This document shows positions 24,424 to 37,200 of a stretch of DNA of 64,000 nt, piece after piece. A program made the position numbers and the translations under genes. Each line of letters opens with the position of its first letter. Within the stretch, counting starts at the first letter, position 1. The notes under the pieces are model-generated. The model worked only from the letters and a program-made list of their open reading frames with translations. It was not told the DNA's origin and searched no databases. Origin of the DNA: Ciona savignyi (Eukaryota > Chordata > Ascidiacea > Phlebobranchia > Cionidae); assembly GCA_000149265.1 (NCBI GenBank), contig CH003396.1:187445-251444 (forward strand). Reading direction: 5' to 3'.

Positions 24424-24669
24424 TGAAATGATTTCGTAGTTGTAAATCATTAACTTTATTATAAGCTTAAACGAAATTATAACGAAACATAATATCTGCA
24501 ATAAAGAAATAAGTACAAATAAGTGCGAACGTAAATAAGGCACCATGCTAACACAATCGAGCTTACTGCAGGTTAGAAGTCGCACAGCACAACATAAAAG
24601 GGGAAAAAAGCAAGGCGTGTGATTAACGTGAGCGCGCAGCGGCAATGTTAATTATTACAATTCACGTCA
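24424..24669 (-). repeat. LTR of the Ty3/gypsy element (5' in element orientation)
   Basis: About 246 bp, nearly identical to the other LTR, followed by TACTG at 24670-24674. The gag start lies only about 30 bp inside it. Confidence 0.9.
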
Positions 24670-24674
24670 TACTG

Positions 24675-25408
24675 TTGGTTTGGTTTTTCTTCGATTGGCT
24701 CGCGAGCACACTCTCACGACAAAGAAACAAACAACAGTCCGCCGCTATCTTGCGTGGGGCCGGCTTCAACGGTTATTTCCCATACGCGCAAGTACGGTCG
24801 TTTAGCCGAATGGTTAACGCGACCGATACATATACCGACTCTTATGTGAAAAAAACGGTCCTGGTGACGAGCCCATGGGTTCAAAACTTAAATCGGAAAC
24901 AAACGCGCACAACATAAATGCTGTCCTTTTGGCGAGAAACTAAAAGGATGAAAAGAGGGACAGGGGTAAGAAGAGAAATTGCAGACCGAAATAAAGATTA
25001 GGTTAGATTCCAGACTGGGGTTAGAGCTACGGTTAGACCTTGGGTCAAGGTTAGTGTTTGGGGCAGGGTTAGAATTAGTTAATAAATGCCGATTCTAAAG
25101 CAATGCCCATTAAATCTGTTGGCTGCACACAGCACCAATATTGCTAATCGTGCACACACCCTTAATCAACAGAGTATCACTTCTGGTTCCTTATCGTTCA
25201 TACCAGACATGCCTGAATACGCCATGACTTCCTATCTGGCTTCCAAACTTTGTACACCGCGCAGATGTTATAAACTGCCTTAAATTCGTCAAGCGGTTCA
25301 AAGCACGCCCAGATGTAACTCGTCGACACGCTTTTAAAATTTGGTCAAAAAATACATGCTTAATGTAAAAAGAGTACTTACCAGTTAGGCCAGGACAAAA
25401 ATATTACG
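24675..25408. repeat. Segmental repeat, right part of unit A
   Basis: About 730 bp nearly identical to 25887-26617. It includes a tRNA-type SINE (24795-24900) and an AACCCTAA-type stretch read in reverse (about 24950-25090). The short open frame it contains (25086-25283) is repeated in the second copy and resembles no known protein. Confidence 0.8.
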
Positions 25409-25632
25409 TGTAATAGGTAATCCGACAATGGGCGCGAGGTGATCTGATGATTGCCCGTGTCAACGCCCCTTGTGTTTTCCCATTCACAGGTATAAAACAT
25501 GAATATCCTATCATTTCATGTACCATACACAAGTGATTGTAGAATCTTCTTAGGACTGGTTCACACACACAAACACACCAGATACAAGCACACAGGCACA
25601 CATACACGCACTGTAGCGAGTCAGGTTAGCGT

Positions 25633-25873
25633 TTTTTTTACCGGACTCAATTTTGAATCCAAGATGGGCTCGTCCCTAGGACCATTTTTTATGTAAGTCG
25701 GTATATGTATCGGTCGCTTTAACCAATTCGGCCACACGACCGTACAAGTCGAGTACTGTTTTTTTAACCGAGCCAAGTTTTGAACCCATGATGGGCTCGT
25801 CACCAGGATCGCTTTTGTATAAGAGTGGATATATGTATCGGTCGCTTTAACCAATTCGGCCACACGACCGTAC
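25633..25873 (-). mobile_element. Two SINE family A copies in a row (duplicate)
   Basis: Counterpart of the pair at 20575-20826. Confidence 0.7.
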
Positions 25874-26003
25874 AAGTCGAGTACTGTTGGTTTGTTTCTT
25901 CTTTGATTGGCTCGCGAGCACACTCTCACGACAAAGAAACAAACAACAGTCCGCCGCTATCTTGCGTGGAGACGACTTCAACGGTTATTTCCCCATACGC
26001 GCA

Positions 26004-26105
26004 AGTACGGTCGTTTAGCCGAATGGTTAACGCGACCGATACATATACCGACTCTTATGTGAAAAACGGTCCTGGTGACGAGCCCATGAGTTCAAAACTT
26101 AAATC
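26004..26105 (+). mobile_element. SINE family A copy in unit B
   Basis: Counterpart of the copy at 24795-24900. Confidence 0.7.
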
Positions 26106-27152
26106 GGAAACAAACGCGCACAACATAAATGCTGTCTTTTTGGCGAGAAACTAAAAGGATGAAAAGAGGGACAGGGGTAAGAAGAGAAATTGCAGACCGA
26201 AATAAAGATTAGGTTTCCAGACTGGGGTTAGAGCTACGGTTAGTCCTTGGGCCAAGGTTAGTGTTTGGGGCAGGGTTAGAATTAGTTAATAAATGCCGAT
26301 TCTAAAGCAATGCCCATTAAATCTGTTGGCTGCACACAGCACCAATATTGCTAATCGTGCACACACCCTTAATCAACAGAGTATCACTTCTGGTTCCTTA
26401 TCGTTCATACCAGACATGCCTGAATACGCCATGACTTCCTATCTGGCTTCCAAACTTTGTACACCGCGCAGATGTTATAAACTGCCTTAAATTCGTGAAG
26501 CGGTTTAAATCAGGCCCATATGTAACTCGACGACACGCTTTTAAAGTTTGGTCGGAGAAATACGTGCTTAATGAAAAAAGGGTCCCATACCAGTTAGGCC
26601 AGGACACAAATATTGCGTGTAAATTCTATGTCTAGTTTAATAGCAGTTTTTAAATCACAGGGTAAATGTTATATTACCTCACGCCCACAGTCGGGTTGCT
26701 GTTACATATGATAATGAGTAAAGAAAAAACTTAGTATTGAAAAAGTGCATAGAAAATTTTATTTTATATCTCAGACTGAATAGTTTTTTATATAAAATTT
26801 TTAAACTAGGCGCGAAGAGATCTGACGATTGCCCGTGTGTTAACCCCCTTGGTTTTCCCATTCACGGGGATAAAGATGAATATCCTATCCTAAACTAGCA
26901 AAGCATCATAAAAAGAAGTTACTGCAGCGTAAAACATATCGGTCTTGATTTCGTAGAAATATAACGTACTATGGTAGGCGGATTATTAGTGCTAGTAACA
27001 GGAAATTTGTGACGAGGTACGAACCATTTCTGTGGAATGGAGTTTCAGGCGTGTTGTCTCTGTAGTTTCAGTTACTCCAATTGCAACAGCTTCAGTAAGC
27101 AGGTTATTCAAACTTTTTGTATTTAAAAGCGTTTTTTGTAAGATTAAGAAAA

Positions 27153-30100
27153 ATGCTTCACTACATTGTGCTGGGCTTGGCCCTGGTTAGTAATGTGTGG
27201 TGTATGGAAGGAATTGTGAAGACGTTGGCAGGCGGTGGGTACCCTCATGTCGGTGCGGTAGACACCTGTGTGGATGGACCTAATGCAGTTGATGGGCCTT
27301 TAGCGGATGCAAGGTTGGTAATAGGAATGGTGTATAATAACCCTGCTGTTAATAAAAAAAACAACTAAATAGAATTGGTATAAATTCTACTGTTAGAAGC
27401 AATATATCTCAAAAGGAATGATATAAGTGCTGCTGTTAGAATCAAATCAACTTAATAAGAATGGTATAAATACTGATGTTAGAATCAATGCAAAAAGTAA
27501 GAACAAAATTGTTAAAAGACATTGTTTTAATCACTACATTTTAAACTTAGCGACGCGCAAGCTTTAGATATAGTTTACATGAACAGGGGAAACAGTCCGG
27601 TATAAGAGGTATAAAGTACTGGTAAACATCGTAAAATAAAACCACTGTTTTCTTTAGGTTTAACTACCCGTGGGGGATAGTGTACGACAAAGTAAAGCAC
27701 TCGGTGTATGTGGCAGACTGCGGGTGCCCGAACACTCCTCATGGCAATGACAGAATTCGTAGAATCGATCTTATAACCGATGTCACTACGACTGCAGCTG
27801 GTTCGGCCAAAGGGTAAGTTTGAAATCTTAAAACCTTCAACCATCGAAACTCTATTGATTTGTTTGTTCGTATTTATCATCTTATCATGGATTAAAAGGG
27901 AAAGAGCCGAACGTTATTACTTCCATATGCATCCTGTTTTCTGCAGACACTCCAATTTGCACATATGGCCGTTGTTGATATGCCAATCATTTAACCAACT
28001 TAGTTTGTTTAATAGATTATATTCAATTGGTCATATAATGACTTAAATTGTGAAGAATCAATTAAGTTGTTAAAAACCAAATACGGCTTTGGATTTAATG
28101 GCACCAAAAGCGGACTGAAGCTGATTTTGGCGTTATTATCCTTTATTGGCGTTATTTTTTATATTGGCGTTCTTTTTTATTTGGCGTTATACTCTGTAAA
28201 AGTAACATCACCGAAGATCTTATTGAGTTAATATTAAGTAGGATTATTTTACATTATAGTAAACAAAGATCCGCTGAGTTTTAAAAGCACTATAAATGCT
28301 ATTGTATCCACGCTATATGCAGTTATTGTAAATGACCTTAAATAACAGTTGCAAATGTCATTATTTGATGTGTGGTTGTTTTTTAAGTGATGTGTGGTTG
28401 GTTTAACGGAAATTTCGTATGTGATTGTTGATTTTTAATTTTAAACTTTGTGTTAACACACCATTAACATTACTACGAATGAATGCAATATAGGCAAGTG
28501 ATGGGTGGTTCAAACACATATAAACATCACGCAAATGCAGACAGGTATCTAGTGCGGTTTGCACTCTTTTTACGCTGCTTTGTCCACGATCAAGGCTCTG
28601 TATCTTCGCTTTAACTTTAACCAGGGTGAATCCTAGTCTATGTCATTTATTTATAAAATGAACTTAGATGCATGGTCACTTGGTATTTTGGCGATGATCA
28701 GCGTTATGACTTCTGCCGTTCCTAATCCCATCTTTAATCATCCGATTTCGTAATCATATCGTATTCGTAATCATATCGTATTCGTAATCATATCGTATTC
28801 GTAATCATATCGTCTACGAAATCATATCGTATTCATATGTCTTCCACTAATAAGCACCATTCTTCCTTTAAACTAGATTCGCTAATGGTCCTGGAATGGA
28901 TGCCAAGTTCTCCGAGACAGCTGGCATGGCGCTGGATCACAAGAGACAGAAGATGTACATAGCAGATAGCAATAACCAAGTGATTCGGGTCATGGACCTG
29001 AACACGAACAAGGTGGACACATATACTGGGGCACCCGGCGATGAAGGTCATGACTATAAGGATGGGAGCTTACTAAACGCAAGGTGATTAAATATTTGAA
29101 TTCGGAATTAAAATTCGTTTTAGAATAGTCGACTTCGAACCTCTGACTTTCGCCCTTGATCAAATAAAACATTTTTGGCAAATGCTTCACGTCTTGCGCC
29201 GATCCAAGAATTTCACTTCTAAACGGCACAGTTCGAATGTCCGAGTCTATCATTCCTAATCATTACCTCGCGCTCCGAAAACCAACAAAATAGAACCGAG
29301 GTCCTATTCCATTATTCCATGGACTATTATCCAAGCCCAAAAGCCTGCTTTGAACACTCTAATTTTTGTCAAAGTAAATGTGCTTGTGTGTTGAAACGAG
29401 CTAACTTGTCCGGTGGGTTCACAGGATATATTGCTTATTACGTTGCTCAGGCTGTGGCTAAATGGTTGACGCGACCAATACTTATACCTACTCCTATAAA
29501 AAACGGTTCGTAACTTTAAAACTCGTCTCGTGGATCCAGCATATAATGGATTGAACTAAAACTGGTATCTGTAGCGCTTCAAACAATACTTTACATCTGG
29601 TAACCTGAAGTTGGGTGCAAGCTATTCAGGCTGCATGTTGTAGCTATTCAGCCTGCATGTTCATTTTGTATTTCTATTTGTAATTAATGAATATCTATAT
29701 CCTATATGTATACCTATAATTGCGGACAGGAACAAAAAGTATTAAGTCAAAATCACTTATATTTAAAACGTCGAGTTCACATCTGTATAGTTTTGCTTCA
29801 ATAAAAACTACATAAAAACCCTAATTAGGATTTTGTTTCTTAAAGGTTTCGAAATCCTCAGCAACTGGAATACGACGACACCAATGACCGTCTTTTCATC
29901 GCCGATACCGATAACCACGCAATCAGAGTTGTCGACGTTGGTGCAGCCCAGCCGAAAGTCGTCACTTTAACCGGCGGATACGGTACGGAGGGATTCAAGG
30001 ACGGCACCTTTGCCACGGCTCAGTGGCGCCACCCGACGGGCATGGCGTACGACGCGAGGACGGACGTTCTCTACGTTTCGGACCACTACAACCACGCGGT

Positions 30101-31508
30101 TAGGAAGTTGGATTTGAAGAAGAAAACGGTCACGACGATTGCAGGGGGTGGTTTGGCCGGTGACGTGGATAAAACGTAAGTTATTTTTTTATTGATTCAA
30201 GTTTCGAACCGGCGACGGAATCATTATTAAGACTTTTTATTATTTAATCGAGCTAAGTTTCGAACTGATGATGGGCTCGTTATTAATACCGATTTTGTAT
30301 TTCAATTGGTATGTGTGTCAACCGTTAACCACTCGGCCATACGACCTGTATAACGTTTGTAGAGAATTCTTTGTACAAATCGATGACGCTTACCATTCGG
30401 CCTAACTGTTAAACTGTTCGGTATGAATTTTTTGTTTAGTACGCTGGAGTGGCCGAATGATTAACGTAGCCGAAACCTTTACTAATTCTATACAAAAAAG
30501 ACTTAGGGACGATTTTAGCTTTTTGGGTCCGAAACTTGGAAAGATAAAAAATGTAAGGGAAATTTCACACACACACACCAACACACGCGATTGTGCGCTA
30601 AAGAAAGTGGCGTTTATTCCACATACGCTGACGCACGAGTTCTGACTCAATATAATAATATAAAACTCTGTCTATCGAACAAGTGTCAATTGATCCTTCC
30701 TAAGCAACTGCTTGTGCCCAACAGTCACGAAGTGAACAGCAGCTGAATGTAGAAAGAGAGTAGGCAGTAAACAATTTCAATTCCGATTAAAATAGATATG
30801 GTCGAGGTCCAATTAATTGACAATGTTAATTTACAAATAAACAAATTCCCAATTATTCTACAGAATAGTACGGTCATGTGGCCGAATGGTAAACGCGACC
30901 GATACATATACCGTCTTCCACACAAATCCTGGTGACGAGCTCATTATGGGTTCGAAACTTGGCTCGGTTAAAAAAAAAAATTATTCTCCAGAATATTCGG
31001 GCATGGTCTTGCGATGAATTACCCCGAAGGCTTGGAGTTGGACCCGGAACACGAAGTCCTCTATGTCGCTGAGTTTGGAAACAACTGTATTCGGATGATA
31101 TCTCTGCTTGATAAAACGATGACAGTCTTGGCTGGTGGAATAAACTTTGGCTCAAGGGACGCTGTTGGGACGGATGCCCAATTTTACCACCCTACCGGGA
31201 TCACGCTTGATAAAGAAAGAAAGATGTTGTACGTATCCGACCAGTACAATCACAGAGTACGAGCTATCACAGCTCTTGGAAGTACAGAGGAAGCCCAGAA
31301 CGGCGCTATGATTATACAGCACTTTGGAAAGGTTGACGCCTATCGAGATTTACTGGTTCACAACCGTTCTTCCGTATTCGCAAGCACCACTATTATTGCT
31401 GTGGCAATGTTCGTTCTGCTTGTTTGGTTCTCCAGCAGGTATTGGAAGGGTTGGGCAAACAGAAATTGCGACAAATACTGGAAAATGAAAAACTCTCACA
31501 AACTTTAA
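27153..31508 (+). CDS. NHL-repeat single-pass membrane protein
   Basis: Five exons: 27153-27313, 27658-27813, 28877-29083, 29846-30175, 30992-31508, giving 456 residues in one continuous frame. The start is followed by a signal peptide (MLHYIVLGLALVSNVWC). The body has at least five NHL blades, seen as LYV/MYI/LFIAD..N..IR motifs (VYVADCGCPN, MYIADSNNQVIRV, LFIADTDNHAIRV, LYVSDHYNHAVRK, LYVAEFGNNCIRM, LYVSDQYNHRVRA), most exons ending inside a blade at the A-R-F junction. Near the C-terminus lies a membrane segment (IIAVAMFVLLVWF) and a short basic tail. This predicts a type I protein with an extracellular beta-propeller. The donor of exon 1 is weak (GTTGGT). Ligand and orthologue are unknown. 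AATAAA lies at 31781. Confidence 0.85.
27885..28750. other. NHL gene intron 2, AT-rich
   Basis: No repeat family, RNA gene or exon recognised. Confidence 0.4.
28755..28835 (+). repeat. 17-bp tandem repeat (CGTAATCATATCGTATT)
   Basis: About five units ending 40 bp before NHL exon 3. Confidence 0.8.
30235..30343 (-). mobile_element. SINE family A copy
   Basis: Starts about 60 bp after the donor of NHL exon 4. A second, partial copy precedes it at about 30187. Confidence 0.6.
30437..30550 (+). mobile_element. SINE family A copy
   Basis: Intron 4 of the NHL gene. Confidence 0.6.
30868..30980 (+). mobile_element. SINE family A on the last splice acceptor of the NHL gene
   Basis: Flanked by a 15-bp target duplication (TTATTCTACAGAATA at 30853-30867 and TTATTCTCCAGAATA at 30981-30995) that contains the 3' splice site itself. 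Confidence 0.85.
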
Positions 31509-31780
31509 ACGTTTCCGTAAATCTGAGTTCGCTGTCAAATGTGTGAATGTGAATATAGATACCAAACACGGTCAAAAATCCGAAAAGTTTTTGCGTCGCC
31601 ATTTTTTGTAGTTTTGTGCTTCCAAAGTGCCATATGCCTATATAGCTGTTTTAAAGTGTAACCGAAACTAAATGAATCGTTTTTTAATGTTTTTCTAATG
31701 AATAAGCAGATGTAATGTCATAACATTGGTGCATGCTTACAGCGTACTTTCTTATTTATAGATGATATCACTGAAATCGA

Positions 31781-31786
31781 AATAAA
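31781..31786 (+). terminator. Poly(A) signal of the NHL-repeat gene
   Basis: AATAAA about 270 bp after the stop, just before a composite SINE. Confidence 0.6.
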
Positions 31787-31909
31787 GTAAAACAGAGCTG
31801 AATATTACAATGCAAAATAAAGGTACAGGGTCGTTGTTAGAATTTGAGTGAAGCCCACCCAGACGACCTGTAATACGAAATGGTGTATATTTATTATTAG
31901 TCTGATGAC

Positions 31910-32190
31910 CACATATAGCTTGGTGGGTTAGTGCGTCGCCTTTCAGACGCAGGGTTACAGGTTCAAAACTGGTCGTAGATAGTCGGTTGTGTCCTTTAGG
32001 CAAAGCGCTTAACAGACACTGCATGAACCCAGCGGATTATTGGGTTCAACCAAATTGAAGGAACGTGTCTTCCATACACAACACACTGCAATAGCTCCGG
32101 TAACCCGACGGTGGGCGCGAAGTGATCTAACGATTGCCTGTGTGTTAACCCCCTTGGTTTTCCCGTTCAGTTGAATAAACATTAATATCT
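31910..32190 (+). mobile_element. Composite SINE, family B, between convergent genes
   Basis: Family B is about 290 bp: a tRNA-like head (TTAGTGCGTCGCCTTTCAG with box B GGTTCAAAACTGGTCG), a middle TTGTGTCCTT...CCCAGCGGATTA...ACACACTGCAATAGCTCCGG, and a 3' end CCCTTGGTTTTCCCATTCAC followed by ATATCCTATCC. It resembles the composite SINE described from Ciona, though identity is not proven. This copy separates the NHL and TSP1 gene ends. Confidence 0.75.
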
Positions 32191-32201
32191 TATCCTATTC
32201 T

Positions 32202-34239
32202 TTAGTAACTTGTAAGCGATTTACCTTCCCTGCAGTTGACGGGGCATTCATAATATGGATTCGTTTCGTAGCATTGCTGGCAACAGAAGGAATCGTTGCA
32301 TGTCAGGGTCCTGTGATGGCCGAATGTAAACCATTTGAACAAATGATAAGTCGTGGTACAAACTGGCGGAATGCATAGATTCAAACTAGGATATAATAAA
32401 TTTATGTTTATTTCCGTAAATGGAAAACCAAGGGTGTTTACACATGGGCAACCGTCAGATCACCTCACGCCCACCGTCGGATTACCGGAGATATTGCAGT
32501 ATGTTGTGTATGATTTACACATTCCTTTAATTAACTAGAACTTTTTAATCAGCTGGGTTCAGGAAATTTCCAGTAATGGCCTTGCTCAAGGGTACAAAGC
32601 AGGTAAAGCACTTGGTAAAGGGCTATTTTTTAAGCGCGAATAAATAATCTGGGTAAAACGCGGAGAGTGGGTGGTGGGTAAATCAGACAATTCCCCGTCT
32701 GATAACTCTTACGAGTTCTTGAACGATAGTGTGGCCGAATGGTTAACGCAACCAATATACCAATTCCACAAAAAAACGTTCTTAGTGAAGAGCCCATCAT
32801 GGGTTCGAAGCCCAGACCGTAAAAAATCTCTCATTAGCGTTTTCCATTCAGGAGTACAAAACATGACAAAAAACGGAATATTTATTATCTAATCCTATAT
32901 AAACTGCAATCATACCTTGGGCATGTTCCAGCATTACACAGTGCAACGTCCGTGTTGTTTCCTTCGCATGTCTTTCCGCGGCAGCTCGCAGAAGTCTCGC
33001 GAACTCTTGACCTTTCAACTGTACCATTACCACAGGATTTTGAGCACCTTCCACCCACCCACGGTCCCCACTTGCAGTTAATCGGACAGCATCGCTGGTT
33101 GCAGTTTCGGATTGAATTCTTCACATCGGTACATGTTCCGTTGCATGTGTTCGGAGTAGAAGGTAGCATTGATCTTTTCCGCGTTTGTATCCCCTCATAA
33201 CCACACGTGGTGCTACATTCGCCCCACTTCGACCATTTTCCCCATTCACACGCGCCTGAAGGGGTTAAACACGTAGATAATTGATGCTTCGCTTATGAGA
33301 AGGATAGTATATTCATGCTTTTTTTATTTTACGGGGCTATTTTGAACCTATGATGGGAGAGTCACTAAAAGTGTTTTGTATACAATTGCTTAAAGAAGTT
33401 ACGGTTGCGTTAAACATTCAGCTACGCGAACGTACTAGAATATTTGTTTTATCCTTGTGAATGAGAAAATGCATCGGTCTTTATCAGGTTGACAACAAGC
33501 AGATCGAGCCCATCGTCTGGTTACCAAAGCCATTGGATAGGATAGTATATTCATGTTTATCCCTGTGAATAGAAAAACGCAAGGGGTAAACAAACGGGAA
33601 ACCGTTAGATTTCGTCGCGCCATTCGTCGGGTTACCGTAGCTATTGCAGTATGTAATTATAATTGAGACGTTCGTACAAATTAGCATAAGAACCCATTAA
33701 CCCGTTTACCCGCTGGGTTCATTCAATGTCCGTAAAGTGCCTTGCCCATAGACACAACCGACGAGCGACCAGTTCGTGTCTGCAACCTTTCGGTTAAAAC
33801 GCGTCGCACTAAACCATTAGACTAAACGGTAGGGCGATTGTTTTTCGTACGTTCAAGATGTTATTTCAGTGTTAAGCTTTAAACAATATCAACAGTTGCT
33901 CCCTCACACATGGATACAATCGACAAGCTAATTACCAGGCCCCACCCTACAACATTTTGATTTAACGGCAACGTGCTAACCCGCCATGCTATTTTGGCTG
34001 CTAAATATGGCAACGTCGTTAACGTCGCCGAACAAATCCTAAAGCAACACTCCTACCAACCTGGGCAACAGAGCGTATTACACCTTCTTCTAGTTGTCGG
34101 CATATCACACGAACCACACCGCCCCTCTGTTCGAGTTTTTACTGCGGTTTGGGTGCCTCCACCACAGCTATGACTGCATTCAGACCACTCCCACTGACAG
34201 TTGCGCCGGCTACAAATAGGTGACGGCGTGGCCCCGATG
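32202..34239 (-). CDS. TSP1 modules and Cys-rich C-terminus (exons 34061-34239, 32916-33255, 32202-32385)
   Basis: Exon 34061-34239 again contains CGSCDMP followed by a CNT-L/S motif, so it is probably an internal duplicate of exon 44069-44274. Exon 32916-33255 encodes two modules. The final exon is cysteine-rich ([12 protein letters not shown]) with no clear TSP1 tryptophans. Confidence 0.75.
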
Positions 34240-37200
34240 CTGTGAATGAAAATGTTATTTTATACACCGGCCGGTGAATGAAAAAACGCAAGAAAAAAAT
34301 ATATTTCGACTCCGGCATGTACGGTCGTGTGGCCGAATGGTTAACGCGGCCGATACATATACAGACTCTTATACAAAAAAACGGTCCTGGTGACGATTCC
34401 CATTATGAATTTGAATCTTGGCTCGATAAAAAAAATGAAAAAAAATTCGACGCCGGCCCACTGGTTGGGTAGTTGGAAGGGCTTTAGTCAAGCGAAAGAA
34501 AATTAAAAACCCACCACCAGCAATCACCAACCATTTACAGTTGAAAGTAGAGTAAATTAACGTTGCTTAAATCTAAATGTAGACTAAAACTTAGAACAAC
34601 GCCCTTATTTAACATGGCTTACTAAAATAGCTCTGGCAAAAAATCCAGCTGAATAAATTAGTGGGTTATAGTGCATCACTTTTAATCGAAAGGTTGAAGG
34701 ATCGAAACTGATTCCCAGCTAGTTTGTTGTGTCCTTGAACAGTGTCACGTTTTGCTACTGACACGCTACATATTCCGATTTCCGACCTTTAATTTAATAC
34801 AAATTGTTAAAAGAAAATTAGAGGCAAACCGTCGTTGTCTTGAAACCAATGAAAAGAGTCTTATTGCACTGCACAAATCCAAACAAAGCAGAAAAACACA
34901 AAATAGTTTACTCATTTTCGTTCTGCGGGACTAAGGACGACCCAACTGCAGAATACCACGTTTTATCGAAACTTTTGTAAGTAAACACATAGGATTGCAA
35001 AGGGTTGGTTATTTTACACCTTGGCGGTTAAAAAACATTTTATGGAGATAACAAATCTGATTACCGGCCAAATTGCTTGCTAAGTTAGTGCGTCGGCTTT
35101 CAGCCGAAAGTTTGCATGTTCGACAGTAGTCGCAAGCTAGTCGGTGGTGTCCTAGCGCAAAGCAATTTGCGGACATGGTCTTGACCCAGTTGATCAATGG
35201 GTTCTATACAAAATATAAAGGAATTATTTAATCATATGCATTAAACTGCAATAGCTCCGGAAACTGGATGATGACCACAAGGTCAGTTAGTGATTGAACA
35301 TGTCGTAACGCCCTTTGCGTCTATCCATTCATAAAATGTGAATATTAAAAACATGGGGGATAAAATATGAATATATTCTATCCTATATATATTCTATTTT
35401 ATCACCTTCTGATATTAGTCTACAATACTCTTGCAGTTTTTTCCTTACGCAATACCTTTAATTTATACCACTTTTAAGCTAAATAAAAATTACACTTTGC
35501 ATAACAGCAACTCTGAGATCTATCCAATTACGGTTAATAAAGAGAGTGTAACATAACGGTCCAGTTTAATCCTAGAAAAGAGTTTAATATTTTATCTTTG
35601 GTTTTCTGGTCATGTTCGCGCAATTTCCTGTTTATTGACAAGTACGTTTTAAACATCGTGTACTGACAAGTTCCACGATGTTTTAAAGGATCTGTCTTGG
35701 CCAAGTATAAAGTGAAAAAATATAAACTGATATGAAAATTCAAAAAGTTCCTACTAGGTTTATAATGCATTTAGCTCCAGTAATAGATATAACAGCTGCA
35801 TTTAGCTCAAGTTATGAATATAACAAGAGCTTTTGTCGGAATAGCGCATGCTTACAGCCTGATTTCTTAATCGGGTAATTAAACATACTGTTTGGACTTA
35901 TATTTACGTTGACAACACTGTATAGGCCTAATTCCAAAACCTCCACATAACTCTTGCAAACATACTAGAAAGAAATATATACCATCCAACACTCTAAATT
36001 TCGAAACAGGAAACCGAAACCGACAAGAAATTTTCAATCTAACCAGTTATTAAAAGATTAACGTATACCAGAATATTTAGAAACACAAAATGAGTAAAAT
36101 AACTTGGTTTAAAAAAAGCCATTACAAACATGCGTTAACATACGTATCAGTTACATAATTGTTAACATCTTCGGTGTAATTTTTAAAATAAGCGGGCTTT
36201 TAGATTCACATTAGAACTGCTGATATAACAATTTTAAACTATTTTAATTGTGTATGTAAATTTAACATCCTTATAATTCACTAACACTTGACTTAACACT
36301 ATTTTGCCTAATCAAGTTTCGAACCCATGATTGGCTCGTACCTTGCACGTTAGGGGCGGCATTTGAAACGGTGGCGCTCACCATTTCGGCCACACAACCT
36401 TCAACCTTAAACTGCAATATATAGTTACGTGGTGTGGCCGAATGGTTAACGCGACCGATACATATACAGACTTAAATACAATATAACGGTGTTAGCAATG
36501 AACCAATCCAAAGTTCGAAAGCCGAATTAAAAATAGACTATACAATCGCTTATTATCTAAGGTTTCTTCTAGCGCTTTAGATAGTGTTAAAGGCCTCTGT
36601 TTTTTTTTGCATTAAAGATGATACAGTCAAGCAGCCAAAACGTATGTAAACTGCGTGTTTATTCCCGTTATATTGGTCTAATTGATTTAATTTATGCCAC
36701 TTTAACTCTGATCAGTTACATTTTCTCATTACAAACTCTATACCATGGACTGAAACTAAAATCCAAACTAAATTATATCGAAAGTAATTTATAATTGCCG
36801 ACTTAAATATTCGAGAAAGTTAAACTACATTTAATAAATACCCATTCGTGAAATGAAAGCTTTTTCGGTTTGCGCAGTTTCGTGCTGTTTCGAATGCCAT
36901 ATGCCCAAAATACTAAGCTAAATGTCCAGTCACGACATGCTATTTGCTAAAGTTAGGAGTGAAATCCACTTATTAAATCCTAAAAAATGATTGTTGGTAA
37001 AATAGTGTAAGACTATATTGTATTGGCATTGTGACTATATTGTATTGGCAAACTAGCAGCAGGAATCAATTGATATTTTTGAACAGCGGTTCCCACGCTT
37101 GTGCTTATTACATTTTTAACCTTAATAATACTACTTCCTGCGTGACCCTGAAAATAATCATATCTCTAACATATTCCTCTTGTAATAGCTGTATATTTCC

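Larger units (their letters stand above)
20841..24669 (-). mobile_element. Ty3/gypsy LTR retrotransposon, broken copy
   Basis: A fossil element on the minus strand, flanked by a perfect 5-bp target duplication (TACTG at 20836-20840 and 24670-24674). Both LTRs run TG...CA. Inside, from right to left, are gag with CCHC zinc knuckles (about 23.6-24.4 kb), an aspartic protease (about 23.2-23.5 kb), reverse transcriptase and RNase H (about 22.3-23.2 kb) and integrase (about 21.5-22.3 kb). A purine-rich tract lies directly inside the left LTR. The internal part, about 3.3 kb, is short for the family, and the coding part is interrupted at roughly three to five places, so the copy is not functional. 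The two LTRs are roughly 95% identical by eye, which suggests a fairly recent insertion. Ty3/gypsy elements are known from Ciona; assignment to a named family was not possible. Confidence 0.9.
25409..26617. repeat. Segmental repeat, unit B (uninterrupted copy)
   Basis: The left part (to about 25881) matches 20360-20840 and the right part matches 24675-25408, so the whole corresponds to unit A without the LTR element. The joint at 25882-25886 (TACTG) is the paralogous empty site of the retroelement. Confidence 0.8.

Noticed and set aside
25086-25283. 65-residue ORF repeated at 26293-26490
   Set aside because: Identical because the segment is duplicated; no recognisable protein features.
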